A DNA stretch of 64,000 bases. Origin: Pseudogulbenkiania ferrooxidans 2002 (GTDB lineage: Bacteria; Pseudomonadota; Gammaproteobacteria; Burkholderiales; Chromobacteriaceae). The position numbers and the translations under genes were made by a program. The DNA is taken from NCBI RefSeq assembly GCF_000174355.1, contig NZ_ACIS01000008.1, positions 124,001-188,000 on the forward strand, written 5' to 3'. Every line of letters begins with the position of its first letter. Position 1 is the first letter of the stretch. Positions 1 to 8,610 of the stretch are shown here, in pieces. The notes below the pieces were generated by a model. The model was not told where the DNA came from. It did no database searches and saw nothing but the letters and a program-made list of their open reading frames with translations.

Positions 1-649
1 CCTTCAAGTTGAGCTCCTGCTCGTAATACAGCGCCATCACCAGCTGGTCGCGTTCGGGCAGTGCCTTGATGGCGTCCACCAGGGCGCCGCGGAAATCGCC
101 GTCGGCGAGGCTGGCGAACGGGTCGACGGCGTTGTCGTCCGCCACGTTGGCCACGGCCGCTTCGGCGCCGACGCCGTCCTCATCGTCAAAGTCGCTGAAA
201 TGCTGCAGCGAAACGCCCTTGCACTCGCCCAGCATGGTCTGGTATTCGGCCAGCGGCAGACCCAGGAAGTCGGCGATTTCCGACTCCTGCGGCGGGCGTC
301 CTTCGCGCTGCTCCAACTGGTGGATGGCGTCCTCGATCTGTTTGGAGTGGCGTCGTGCCTGGCGCGGCAGCCAGTCCTCGCGCCGCAGCTCGTCCAGCAT
401 CGCGCCACGGATGCGCTGGCTGGCGAAGGTCTCGAATTGCACTCCCTGAGTTGGGTCGAACTGGCGTGCCGCCTCGATCAGGCCGATGATGCCGACCTGG
501 GCCAGGTCGTCCAGTTCGACCGAGGCCGGCAGCTTGGCAATCAGCAGTTTGGCGATCTTCTTGACCAGCGGGGCGTGAAGCTCGACGTCGATGTCGCCGT
601 GGAGCGCGCGGCTGCTATACGCCCTGCATTTCAACGACGGCAGGGTCAT
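1..649 (-). CDS. fliA: RNA polymerase sigma-28 factor FliA (3' end beyond window)
   Basis: Sigma-28 directs RNA polymerase to late flagellar and chemotaxis promoters. Reading back from the ATG at 649 gives 216 codons that run off the window edge; the family is usually about 240 residues. The frame shows the sigma region 2 block (VELDDLAQVGIIGLIEAARQ, then FETFASQRIRGAMLDELR) and the start of region 4 (ALPERDQLVMALYYEQELNL). The ATG overlaps the flhG stop (ATGA), so the two are translationally coupled at the end of the flhB-A-F-G-fliA operon. Identification is firm; only the C-terminal helix-turn-helix is missing. Confidence 0.93.
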   Translation of the reverse strand, partial: MTLPSLKCRAYSSRALHGDIDVELHAPLVKKIAKLLIAKLPASVELDDLAQVGIIGLIEAARQFDPTQGVQFETFASQRIRGAMLDELRREDWLPRQARRHSKQIEDAIHQLEQREGRPPQESEIADFLGLPLAEYQTMLGECKGVSLQHFSDFDDEDGVGAEAAVANVADDNAVDPFASLADGDFRGALVDAIKALPERDQLVMALYYEQELNLK

Positions 650-1509
650 CGTGTCCTTCCTCCCTCGGCCCAATCACGCGAGGCCGCGATCAGTACGTCC
701 ATGAAGCCGGCCTCCGGGCGCGTGGCTTCGGGTGAATGCCATTGCGGCAGCATGGCGGCCAGCTGGGAAAAGGCGATGGCCGATTCGCTGTCGGGAAAGG
801 CCTCCATCAGCGGCCGATGCAGGCTGCGGCTGCGCTTCACCGCGCTATCCTGCGGCACGAAGCCGACCCAGCGCAGCGCCACGTTGAGAAATTCGCCGGT
901 CACGCTCGACAACCGCTGGAACAGCTCGCGCGCCTCTTCCAGGTGTCGCACGCGGTTGACCAGCACGTTGAAACGCTGGCGGCCGTACTGCGTTGCCAGG
1001 CGCTTGATGATGGCGTAGGCCATGGTCAGCGCTTCCGGCGCCGGCGTCAGCACCAGCACCAGGTTGTCGGCCACGCTGGCCGGCACCGGGTCGTGCGCCG
1101 GGTTGGGCACGTCCACCAGCAGCATGTGGCTGTCGCGTTCCAGCGAGCCGAACTCGCTGCCCAGCCGCAGCCACAGCTGGGCGGAAAAGCGTGCGCGGTC
1201 TTCCGGACGCGCGTACAGATTGAGCAGGCTCACGCCATGGCGCGACTGCGTCATCATGGTGTCGAGCCCGCCGGGGCCCACGATCTGTGTCTCCAGCGTG
1301 GCCGTGGTCGGCACGCCGAGCTGGCGCGCCAGCTGCTGCCCCGCCTGGCAGTCGATCAACAGCGGCCGGCAGCCGGCCCAGGCGAGCCCGGTGCCGAGCC
1401 CGGCCACCAGCGTGCTGACCCCGCTGCCTTCGGCGCCGACGAAGGCGAAGCTGGGCGCACGCACCGGCTGGGCGGCAAGACGGCGCAAACTGGCGGCCTG
1501 ATCCTGCAT
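646..1509 (-). CDS. flhG: FlhG/FleN-type MinD-like protein with degenerate P-loop
   Basis: FlhG proteins are MinD-like ATPases that limit flagellar number and act on FlhF. This 287-residue protein sits directly after flhF (one base gap) and overlaps fliA, the usual place. It has the N-terminal DQAASLRRL helix typical of FlhG (FlhF-activating motif). The Walker A region at about residues 25-32 reads GAEGSGVST, where MinD proteins have GKGGVGKT: both the signature and the catalytic lysines are absent (A and V). ATP hydrolysis is therefore doubtful. Family assignment rests on context, N-terminal motif and overall pattern. Confidence 0.85.
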   Translation of the reverse strand: MQDQAASLRRLAAQPVRAPSFAFVGAEGSGVSTLVAGLGTGLAWAGCRPLLIDCQAGQQLARQLGVPTTATLETQIVGPGGLDTMMTQSRHGVSLLNLYARPEDRARFSAQLWLRLGSEFGSLERDSHMLLVDVPNPAHDPVPASVADNLVLVLTPAPEALTMAYAIIKRLATQYGRQRFNVLVNRVRHLEEARELFQRLSSVTGEFLNVALRWVGFVPQDSAVKRSRSLHRPLMEAFPDSESAIAFSQLAAMLPQWHSPEATRPEAGFMDVLIAASRDWAEGGRTR

Positions 1510-1510
1510 G

Positions 1511-2950
1511 TCACAACCAGCCGGCCTGGGCCGCGTTCATGATCGGCAGCTCGTCGCCTTGCAGCGCGAACGGCGAGTTCAGGTGCGGGGAGCGCATGGC
1601 ACGGTCGATCAGGAAGGCGGCGTTGGCCAGGTGCAGGTCTTCCGGCACGCGCTGGCCGTTGGTGATGTAGAACATCTTCAGGCGGTTGCGGATGATCACG
1701 TCCAGGCTCGGTCCCATCGCCACGCTCTCGTCGATCTTGGAGAGGATGCAACCGGCCAGGCCGTGGCCGCGGTAATGCCGCACCACGTCTTCCAGGGTAT
1801 GGCCGTCGGCGTTGGCCGCCATCAGCAGGATGCGCTGGATCTCGCGTCCGGTGCCGTCGAACATCTGGGTCTGGGCGGCGACGCGGGCGTCGCGCTGGCC
1901 CATGCCGACGGTGTCGATGAACACGATGTGGCGCGAGGCCAGGTCGGCCAGCGTCAGCTGCAGCTCGGATTCGTTCTGGATCGAGTACACCGGCACGCCG
2001 AGGATCTTGCCGTAGATGCGTAACTGGTCCTGGGCGCCGATCCTGTAGCTGTCGGTGGTGATCAGCGCCACGTGCTGCGCGCCGAATTTCATCGTGGCAC
2101 GCGCCGCCAGCTTGGCCACCGTGGTGGTCTTGCCGACCCCGGTGGGGCCGACCAGGGCGTAGATGCCGCCGCGTTCCATCACGTCGCGGTCGGCGTCGGC
2201 GCACTTGAGATTGTGCATCAGCGCCGAGCGCGCCCATTTCAGTGTCACTTCGCCTTGATACTGCGCCGGCATCTTGTCGATCAGCTGGCGGATCAGGGTG
2301 GCGCTCAGGCCCACCGAGAGCAGGTGCTTGAACAGCTCGATGCGGTTGGGCGCGCGCTCTTCCATGTCCGACCAGGCGAAGCTTGCCAGCTGGCTTTGCA
2401 GCAGGCTGCGCAGCAGCTTGATCTCTTCGCCGATGTGCTTGAGTTCCTGCGATACCTCTTCGGGTTCCTCGGCTGGAGCGGGAGCCGGCTTCGTCTGGGG
2501 AGGTGTCGCCGCGGCGGCTGCCGGCAGCGGCGGCATCGGTGCGGGGGCGGGCGTCGGGGCGGCCGAGGCGGGCGGCGGTGAGGGGGGCAGCGTCTCGCGC
2601 CGTGGCGGGAAGGCGGCGCTGGCCGCAAGCTGGCTGGGTGTCGGCGCGGCGGCCGGGGCCGGGGCGTCCAGCGGCTCTACCGGCAGTGCATAAGTGCGTG
2701 CTAGCGCGCGGTTGACCGCACCGCCGGCCGGGGCGACCGGCGCGGGTACGTGGCGCGGCGGATGTTTGCTGGTCGAGGTGGACAGGGTGGTCGCCAGGTT
2801 GGCAACGTCGGCATCGGCCACGGCCATGATTTCCACCCCCCCGCCCATGGTGGGGCGGTTGGACAGAATGAGCGCGTCGGCGCCCAGCTCCTCACGGACC
2901 TGTCTGAGCGCATCGCGCGTGGTTTTGCCGAAGAACTTTTTGACCACCAT
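1511..2950 (-). CDS. flhF: Flagellar SRP-like GTPase FlhF
   Basis: FlhF is the SRP-type GTPase that marks the polar site of flagellar assembly. The 479-residue protein has an N-terminal basic domain (MVVKKFFGKTTRDALRQV), a Pro/Ala-rich linker at about 63-165, an NG domain with P-loop GPTGVGKT at 268-275, the DTVGMG motif at 346-351 and SKID at about 404. It follows flhA by 6 bases and precedes flhG by one, so all are on one transcript. Length and motifs are normal. Confidence 0.96.
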   Translation of the reverse strand: MVVKKFFGKTTRDALRQVREELGADALILSNRPTMGGGVEIMAVADADVANLATTLSTSTSKHPPRHVPAPVAPAGGAVNRALARTYALPVEPLDAPAPAAAPTPSQLAASAAFPPRRETLPPSPPPASAAPTPAPAPMPPLPAAAAATPPQTKPAPAPAEEPEEVSQELKHIGEEIKLLRSLLQSQLASFAWSDMEERAPNRIELFKHLLSVGLSATLIRQLIDKMPAQYQGEVTLKWARSALMHNLKCADADRDVMERGGIYALVGPTGVGKTTTVAKLAARATMKFGAQHVALITTDSYRIGAQDQLRIYGKILGVPVYSIQNESELQLTLADLASRHIVFIDTVGMGQRDARVAAQTQMFDGTGREIQRILLMAANADGHTLEDVVRHYRGHGLAGCILSKIDESVAMGPSLDVIIRNRLKMFYITNGQRVPEDLHLANAAFLIDRAMRSPHLNSPFALQGDELPIMNAAQAGWL

Positions 2951-2956
2951 CTATAG

Positions 2957-5041
2957 TTAGCCTTTGCTGCCCCCGATGACCGCGATTATACGAATGGATT
3001 TATTGTCCGGTATTTCATTATGCGAGATCACACGCAACTGTGGGAGGGCTCGGCGTAAAAAACGCGCCAGCAGGGGGCGTAGCCCCGGCGGCGTAAGCAG
3101 GACCGGATTGTAGCCCTGATTCTCCATCTGCTCCGACTGCTGCGCGGCGCTGGCCAGCAGGTTCTCCGCCAGACCCGGCTCCAGCCCGCCGCCGGCCTTG
3201 GACTGGACCGCCTGCAGCAGCACGCTTTCCAGCGCCGGATCGAGCGTCATCAGCGGCAGTTCCGCCTCGCCGGGGAAGAGCTGCTGGATGATTACGCGCG
3301 ATAGCGCCGTGCGTACCGCGGCGGTCAGCTCGTCGATATCCTGCGTCACGCCGACGTGGTCGGCCAGAGTCTCGAGAATGGTGCGGAAGTCGCGGATGTG
3401 GATGCCGTCGGTCAGCAGATGCTGCAGTACCTTCTGCAGCGTGGCCACCGACACCACCTTCGGCACCAGGTCCTCGATCAGCTTCGGCGACTCCTTGGCC
3501 TGGTGGCTGATCAGCGCCTGCACTTCCTCGCGCCCCAGCAGTTCGGCGGCGTGGGTGTTGAGCAGGTTGGAAAGGTGGGTCGCCACCACGGTGCTGGCGT
3601 CGACCACGGTATAGCCCAGCGTCTGCGCCTCGTCGCGCTTGCCACCGTCGATCCATACCGCCGGCAGGCCGAAGGCCGGGTCGGTGGTGGCGAGACCCTT
3701 CAGCTCGCCGCTGACGCGTCCAGGGTTGATGGCGAGGAACTGGCCGATATAGGCCTCGCCGCTGCCGATCTCCACCCCCTTCATCAGGATGCGGTAGGCG
3801 TTCGGCTTGATCTCCAGGTTGTCGCGGATGTGCACCGCCGGCACCAGGAAGCCCAGCTCCTGGGCGATCTTCTTGCGGATGCCGCGGATGCGGCGCAACA
3901 GCTCGCCATCCTGGCTGCGGTCGACCAGCGGGATCAGCCGGTAGCCGACTTCCAGCCCGAGCTGGTCGACGTGCTGTACGTCGTTCCAGCTGACTTCGGC
4001 CATCTGCTGTTCGCCCGGCGGCGGCGGTGCTGCCTTGGCCAGCGCTGCCAGCTGTTCGCTTTCGCGCTGGCGCTTTTCCATCAGCCAGCCCAGTCCGCCC
4101 AACACACTGGCGATCAGCAGGAAGGCGAAGTGCGGCATGTTGGGAATCATGCCGATGAGGCCGATCACCGCGGCGGTGATGTACAGCACCGAGGGTTTGG
4201 TGAACAGCTGGCCGAGGAACTGCTCGGACATGTCCTTTTCGGTGCCGACGCGCGACACCACGATACCGGCGGCGGTGGAGATGATCAGGCCGGGAATCTG
4301 TGCCACCAGGCCGTCACCGATGGTCAGCAGGGTGTAGCTCTCGGCCGCCTGTCCCACCGCCAGGTCGTGCTGTACCACGCCGACGATCAGGCCGCCGACG
4401 ATGTTGATCAGGATGATCATGATGCCGGCCATGGCGTCGCCGCGCACGAACTTCGAGGCACCGTCCATGGCGCCGAAGAAGTTGGCCTCCTCGGCGATGG
4501 TGGAACGGCGCTTGCGCGCGTCTTCCTCGCCGATCAGGCCGGCGTTGAGGTCGGCGTCGATCGCCATCTGCTTGCCGGGCATGGCGTCGAGCGTGAAGCG
4601 CGCGCTCACTTCGGCGATACGGCCGGCACCCTTGGTGATGACCACGAAGTTGATGATGGTGAGGATCACAAACACCACTACGCCGATCGCGACGTTGCCG
4701 CCGACCAGGAAATGCGAGAACGATTCGATCACCTTGCCGGCGGCGTCGGGCCCGGTATGGCCCTGCAGCAGGATCACCCGGCTGGAGGCGACGTTGAGCG
4801 ACAGCCGCAGCAGCGTGGTGACCAGCAGCACCGATGGGAAGGCAGAAAAATCCAGCGGCTGGCGCACGTTGATGCCGACCAGCAACACGATCACCGACAC
4901 CGCGATATTGAAGGTGAAGAAGATGTCGAGAATGATCGGCGGCAACGGCAACACCATCATCGTCAGAATGAGGATGATGAGGACCGGGCCCGCCAGGCGG
5001 GTCAGGTTGAAGCGTTTCAGTTGCTCGAGAATAGTATCCAT
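2957..5041 (-). CDS. flhA: Flagellar export apparatus protein FlhA
   Basis: FlhA is the large inner-membrane component of the flagellar type III export gate. It is 694 residues, the normal length. The N-terminal half is strongly hydrophobic with about eight membrane segments, and the conserved FHIPEP-family stretch (RFTLDAMPGKQMAIDADL) lies in the cytoplasmic loop near residue 150. The C-terminal half is the soluble domain that docks chaperone-substrate complexes. It lies 6 bases after the flhB stop. A 602-codon open frame on the opposite strand is a codon-bias shadow. Confidence 0.98.
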   Translation of the reverse strand: MDTILEQLKRFNLTRLAGPVLIILILTMMVLPLPPIILDIFFTFNIAVSVIVLLVGINVRQPLDFSAFPSVLLVTTLLRLSLNVASSRVILLQGHTGPDAAGKVIESFSHFLVGGNVAIGVVVFVILTIINFVVITKGAGRIAEVSARFTLDAMPGKQMAIDADLNAGLIGEEDARKRRSTIAEEANFFGAMDGASKFVRGDAMAGIMIILINIVGGLIVGVVQHDLAVGQAAESYTLLTIGDGLVAQIPGLIISTAAGIVVSRVGTEKDMSEQFLGQLFTKPSVLYITAAVIGLIGMIPNMPHFAFLLIASVLGGLGWLMEKRQRESEQLAALAKAAPPPPGEQQMAEVSWNDVQHVDQLGLEVGYRLIPLVDRSQDGELLRRIRGIRKKIAQELGFLVPAVHIRDNLEIKPNAYRILMKGVEIGSGEAYIGQFLAINPGRVSGELKGLATTDPAFGLPAVWIDGGKRDEAQTLGYTVVDASTVVATHLSNLLNTHAAELLGREEVQALISHQAKESPKLIEDLVPKVVSVATLQKVLQHLLTDGIHIRDFRTILETLADHVGVTQDIDELTAAVRTALSRVIIQQLFPGEAELPLMTLDPALESVLLQAVQSKAGGGLEPGLAENLLASAAQQSEQMENQGYNPVLLTPPGLRPLLARFLRRALPQLRVISHNEIPDNKSIRIIAVIGGSKG

Positions 5042-5047
5042 GCCCGC

Positions 5048-6214
5048 TTAAGGGTTAGCCGTCGGCGCCGCATCTTGCTGGCGTTTGCTTTCCGGGTCAA
5101 GATCGGCAGGGACCTCGACGTGCTCGGGGTAGACCGGGGCCAGTCCGCCGTTGTATTCGTATAGCTTGAGCTGGTAGACGTAGGCGAGAATCTGCGCCGC
5201 CGCGCCGTACAGACGGGAGGGCACCTCTTCGCCCAGCTCGGAGTGGAAATACAGCGCGCGGGCGAAGCTCGGCACGCGCATCACGGTGACACGGTGCTCG
5301 CGGCCGGTGTCGATGATCTTTTCGGCCAACTTGAGCCGGCCCTTGGCGATCACCTGCGGCGCGCGCATGCCCTCGGTGTACTTGAGGGCGACGGCGTAGT
5401 GGGTCGGGTTGGTCACGATCACGTTGGCCGAAGGAATCTCCTGCATCATGCGCCGCTGCGCGGCTTGGCGCTGCAACTGGCGGATACGCCCCTTCACCTC
5501 CGGCGAGCCTTCCTGTTCCTTGTATTCCTGCTTGACCTCTTCCTTGGTCATGCGCAGCTGCTTGTGGTAGTTCCAGATCTGGAAGGGGACATCCACCACG
5601 ACCAGCAGCAACATGGCGCCGACCACCAGCAGAAAGGTATGGAAGGTCAGCTGCATCATTTTGCCCAGCGCCGTCTCCAGCGGCATGGCGATCAGCCCGA
5701 TCAGCTCTGCGCGCTCGTTCCAGATCACCCAGGTGGCGACGCCGCCGATCACCACGCTCTTCAGGATGGCCTTGAGCGCCTCGGTCAGCGCGCTGAGCGA
5801 GAACATGCGCTGGATGCCGTGGGCCGGATTGAGCTTGGAGAGCTTCGGCTCGATGCCCTTGAAGGTCAGGTTCCAGCCGCCGACCAAGAGCGGGGCGGCC
5901 ACCGCCACCAGCGCCAGCCCGCCGAAAAGGGGCATGAGCTGCAGCAGGGTATCGGTGAGGGATTCCTTGAAACGCAGCAGCACCGGATCGGTGTGCTGCA
6001 CCATGTCGTGGTCGAAGGTGAACAGGCGGCGCATCAGCTGCAGCATGAAGTTGCCCAGGCGCTCGCCCATCGCCATCAGCAGGGCCACGCCGGTCATGGT
6101 CACGGCAAACGTCGACAGCTCGCGCGAGCGCGGGATGTTGCCTTCCTCGCGCGCCTGTTGCAGGCGCCGTCCGGTCGCGGCTTCTGTTCGTTCGAGGTCG
6201 GAATCTTCTGCCAT
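5048..6214 (-). CDS. flhB: Flagellar export apparatus protein FlhB
   Basis: FlhB controls substrate switching of the flagellar export gate. The 388-residue protein has an N-terminal membrane domain with about four hydrophobic segments and a cytoplasmic C-terminal domain containing the self-cleavage motif NPTH at residues 269-272. It is the first gene of the visible flhB-A-F-G-fliA operon and is divergent from thyA. Two copies of the decamer TTCGGCCAAC lie inside it in opposite orientation 93 bases apart (5321 and 5423). Confidence 0.98.
   Translation of the reverse strand: MAEDSDLERTEAATGRRLQQAREEGNIPRSRELSTFAVTMTGVALLMAMGERLGNFMLQLMRRLFTFDHDMVQHTDPVLLRFKESLTDTLLQLMPLFGGLALVAVAAPLLVGGWNLTFKGIEPKLSKLNPAHGIQRMFSLSALTEALKAILKSVVIGGVATWVIWNERAELIGLIAMPLETALGKMMQLTFHTFLLVVGAMLLLVVVDVPFQIWNYHKQLRMTKEEVKQEYKEQEGSPEVKGRIRQLQRQAAQRRMMQEIPSANVIVTNPTHYAVALKYTEGMRAPQVIAKGRLKLAEKIIDTGREHRVTVMRVPSFARALYFHSELGEEVPSRLYGAAAQILAYVYQLKLYEYNGGLAPVYPEHVEVPADLDPESKRQQDAAPTANP
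5321..5330 (+). repeat. TTCGGCCAAC copy 1
   Basis: Exact decamer inside flhB (reads LAE on the gene strand). Right flank TTGA. Confidence 0.6.
5423..5432 (-). repeat. TTCGGCCAAC copy 2
   Basis: Exact decamer inside flhB, opposite orientation to copy 1; encodes SAN in PSANVIVTNPTH. Flanks C and GTGA. Confidence 0.6.
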
Positions 6215-6419
6215 GGTGGCGTTATCGCTGCGTCGTCATTTGGGGTAAGGGCGGCAGCCGCTAGCCTACCATGATTTGGGCATTTCCCTGGCATCGCACA
6301 GGGGGCGCAGAAGCCAGAATCCGGGCGCAATTTCCTGTTTTTTTATGTTTTTTCCATGTGGCAGATTCTGATAAAATCGCCCGTTTTCCCGCCTGTTCAT
6401 TATTTCCGGCACTGACGAC
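6215..6419. promoter_or_regulatory. Divergent flhB/thyA intergenic region
   Basis: This 205-base gap separates divergent flhB and thyA and must hold both promoters. On the plus strand an AT-rich tract ends in a -10-like TAAAAT just upstream of thyA, but no clear -35 pairs with it at normal spacing. On the minus strand I found no convincing sigma-54 or sigma-28 site for flhB. No terminator or RNA gene is visible. Confidence 0.4.
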
Positions 6420-7214
6420 ATGAAACAGTACCTCGACCTGATGCGTCACGTGCGCGAGCACGGCCACTATAAATCTGACCGTACCGGCACCGGCACCCTG
6501 TCCGTGTTCGGCTACCAGATGCGCTTCGATCTGGCCGACGGGTTTCCGCTCCTGACCACCAAGAAGTTGCACCTGAAGTCCATCGTGCACGAGCTGCTGT
6601 GGTTCCTCTCCGGGGACACCAACATCCGTTATCTCAAGGAGAACGGCGTGTCGATCTGGGACGAATGGGCGGACGAGAACGGCAATCTGGGCCCGGTGTA
6701 CGGCTACCAGTGGCGCAGCTGGCCGGCGCCGGATGGCCGTCACGTCGACCAGATCGCCAACGTGGTCGAGATGATCAAGAAGAACCCGGACTCGCGCCGG
6801 CTCATCGTGTCGGCCTGGAACCCCGCTCTGGTGGACGAGATGGCGCTGCCGCCCTGCCACGCGCTGTTCCAGTTCTACGTGGCTGACGGCCGGCTCTCTT
6901 GCCAGCTCTACCAGCGCTCGGCTGACATCTTCCTTGGCGTGCCGTTCAACATTGCCTCGTATGCGCTGTTGACGATGATGGTGGCGCAGGTGTGCGGCCT
7001 GAAGCCGGGCGAGTTCGTGCACACGCTGGGCGACGCCCACCTCTACAGCAACCACCTGGAGCAGGCCGACGAGCAACTGGCGCGCGAACCGCGCCCGCTG
7101 CCGGTGATGAAGATCAACCCGGCCGTGACTGATCTGTTCGCCTTCCGCTTCGAAGACTTCGAACTGGAAGGCTATGACCCGATGCCCCACATCAAGGCCA
7201 AGGTGGCGGTATGA
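6420..7214 (+). CDS. thyA: Thymidylate synthase
   Basis: Converts dUMP to dTMP using methylene-tetrahydrofolate, producing dihydrofolate that the next gene reduces. It is 264 residues, the exact length of the E. coli enzyme, with catalytic Cys146 in [10 protein letters not shown], the [10 protein letters not shown] block and a C-terminal [11 protein letters not shown]. The stop overlaps the folA start (ATGA), so the enzyme making dihydrofolate and the one recycling it are translationally coupled. Confidence 0.98.
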   Translation: MKQYLDLMRHVREHGHYKSDRTGTGTLSVFGYQMRFDLADGFPLLTTKKLHLKSIVHELLWFLSGDTNIRYLKENGVSIWDEWADENGNLGPVYGYQWRSWPAPDGRHVDQIANVVEMIKKNPDSRRLIVSAWNPALVDEMALPPCHALFQFYVADGRLSCQLYQRSADIFLGVPFNIASYALLTMMVAQVCGLKPGEFVHTLGDAHLYSNHLEQADEQLAREPRPLPVMKINPAVTDLFAFRFEDFELEGYDPMPHIKAKVAV

Positions 7215-7699
7215 CGACACCCTGCATCACCCTGGTGGCGGCGATGGCGGCCAACCGCGTCATCGGCATCGACAACCGGCTGCCGTGGCATCTGCCCGAG
7301 GACCTGAAGCATTTCAAGGCGGTGACGCTGGGCAAGCCGGTGATCATGGGCCGCAAGACCTATGATTCGATCGGCCGCCCGTTGCCGGGCCGGCGCAATA
7401 TCGTGGTGACGCGCCAGCACGACTGGAGTGCTGCCGGTGTGGAGGTCGCGCACAGCCTGGAGGCGGCCCTGGCACTGGTAGCGGAGGCGGAATCCGCCTG
7501 CATCATCGGCGGCGCCGACCTGTATCGTCAGGCCTTGCCCTTGGCACACCGCCTGGAGCTCACTGAAATTGCCGGGAACTATCAGGGCGACGCGCATTTC
7601 CCCGACTTCGGCAGCGGTGGCTGGCAGGAAGTGCAGCGCGAGTCGCATCGCAGCGAGCAGGGGCTCGACTATGCCTTCGTGAGCTACCTGCGCGGCTGA
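7211..7699 (+). CDS. folA: Dihydrofolate reductase
   Basis: Reduces dihydrofolate to tetrahydrofolate with NADPH. The 162-residue protein has the substrate loop [18 protein letters not shown] with acidic Asp31 at the position of E. coli Asp27, the NADPH-binding [15 protein letters not shown] block and [10 protein letters not shown]. It overlaps thyA by four bases and ends in front of a hairpin shared with the convergent regulator gene. Confidence 0.97.
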   Translation: MTTPCITLVAAMAANRVIGIDNRLPWHLPEDLKHFKAVTLGKPVIMGRKTYDSIGRPLPGRRNIVVTRQHDWSAAGVEVAHSLEAALALVAEAESACIIGGADLYRQALPLAHRLELTEIAGNYQGDAHFPDFGSGGWQEVQRESHRSEQGLDYAFVSYLRG

Positions 7700-7717
7700 T
7701 CGCCCTGACGAACCGAT

Positions 7718-7753
7718 AGCGCTGCCCGGCACCACTGCCCGGCAGCGCTGTTT
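7718..7753. terminator. Hairpin between convergent folA and GntR-type gene
   Basis: Inverted repeat AGCGCTGCC (7718-7726) and GGCAGCGCT (7741-7749) with a 14-base loop, followed on the plus strand by GTTTAC. The stem is strong but the T-tract is poor, so it may work weakly or with Rho. It lies between two converging stop codons, where a bidirectional terminator is expected. Confidence 0.5.
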
Positions 7754-8420
7754 ACTGCACTCCCTCCAGTGCCTCTGCCGAGGCGGCGGCGAGCCGGCCG
7801 TAATCGGCACCGAACTGCCGGATCATCGTCTGGAGCCGGAGCGTGTCACGCGCGATGATGGCCTTCAGCAGTTCTTCCAGAAAGGCGTAGGTGCGCTCCA
7901 CCTGCGGCGAGCCTGCGCGCAGGATGGCGTACAGGCAGCGCTGCGTCAGCGGCAAGAGGTCACGCAGCGTGCTTTCGATGTAATGGTTGTCGGCAAAGCC
8001 GTACAAAGCCTGCAGGAAGGCTACCCCTTGCTGGTAGAAGCCCTGGATGTCGTTGTGCTGGCGGCTGGCTTCGAGTTGCCCCAGCAGTTCGAAGAAGCGG
8101 GCAAGATCGTCGTTCTGCCACTGCCATGCCATATTGCCCACCACCGTCTCCAGCAGCAAAAACCACAGGCCGAAAAAGTCGTGCACGTCCCGGGCGCTGA
8201 TACTCGCCACCACAGCGCCGCGCCGCGGGTAGATGTTGACCAGGTGGCGGCGTTGCAGGATCAGCAACGCTTCGCGTACCGAGCCGCGGCTGACGTCGAG
8301 TTCGCTGGCGATGCGAAGCTCCTGGATACGCTCCCCCGGCCGCATCAGTCCGAGGATGATCTGGTTGCCCAAGTGCTGGGCAATCTGCTCGGTAAGGGAG
8401 TCGTTAGCCTTGAACCTCAT
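7752..8420 (-). CDS. GntR-family (FadR-like) transcriptional regulator
   Basis: A 222-residue one-domain-plus-HTH regulator. The N-terminal winged helix (SLTEQIAQHLGNQIILGLMRPGERI, then ELDVSRGSVREALLIL) is classic GntR. The C-terminal all-helical half looks FadR/FCD-like, but the metal-binding histidines of the FCD subgroup are not obvious (F-Y where FxH is usual), so the ligand is unknown. A good Shine-Dalgarno sequence (AGGAGAAC) precedes ATG 8420. It is convergent with folA and has no adjacent metabolic operon to suggest a target; autoregulation is possible through the inverted repeat at 8431-8452. Confidence 0.85.
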   Translation of the reverse strand: MRFKANDSLTEQIAQHLGNQIILGLMRPGERIQELRIASELDVSRGSVREALLILQRRHLVNIYPRRGAVVASISARDVHDFFGLWFLLLETVVGNMAWQWQNDDLARFFELLGQLEASRQHNDIQGFYQQGVAFLQALYGFADNHYIESTLRDLLPLTQRCLYAILRAGSPQVERTYAFLEELLKAIIARDTLRLQTMIRQFGADYGRLAAASAEALEGVQ

Positions 8421-8430
8421 GCATGTTCTC

Positions 8431-8452
8431 CTGAAAAGAGCGGAGTTTTCTG
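8431..8452. promoter_or_regulatory. Possible operator upstream of GntR-type gene
   Basis: Imperfect inverted repeat CTGAAAA and TTTTCTG separated by 8 bases, located 11 bases upstream of the regulator's start codon and overlapping its leader. GntR proteins often bind short inverted repeats at their own promoters. This is inference from position and symmetry only. Confidence 0.3.
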
Positions 8453-8610
8453 TCTTATTGTCGTCGGGGAGTCTGGCAGGGTTGTGCCCCCGCCTTGGCC
8501 GTCCGCCGGATTTTCGAGGACGTCAGTGTAGCGTGAGCGGGAGTGGAAGTGAGGGGCGCGTGGCGCGAGCGCGGCACCTGCCGTGTGCGGGCAGAGGGGG
8601 AGTGCCCCGT

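Noticed and set aside
3356-5164. 602-codon open frame on the plus strand opposite flhA
   Set aside because: It mirrors flhA codon by codon, is rich in His/Gln/Ala/Asp typical of antisense GC-rich frames, and has no recognisable domain.
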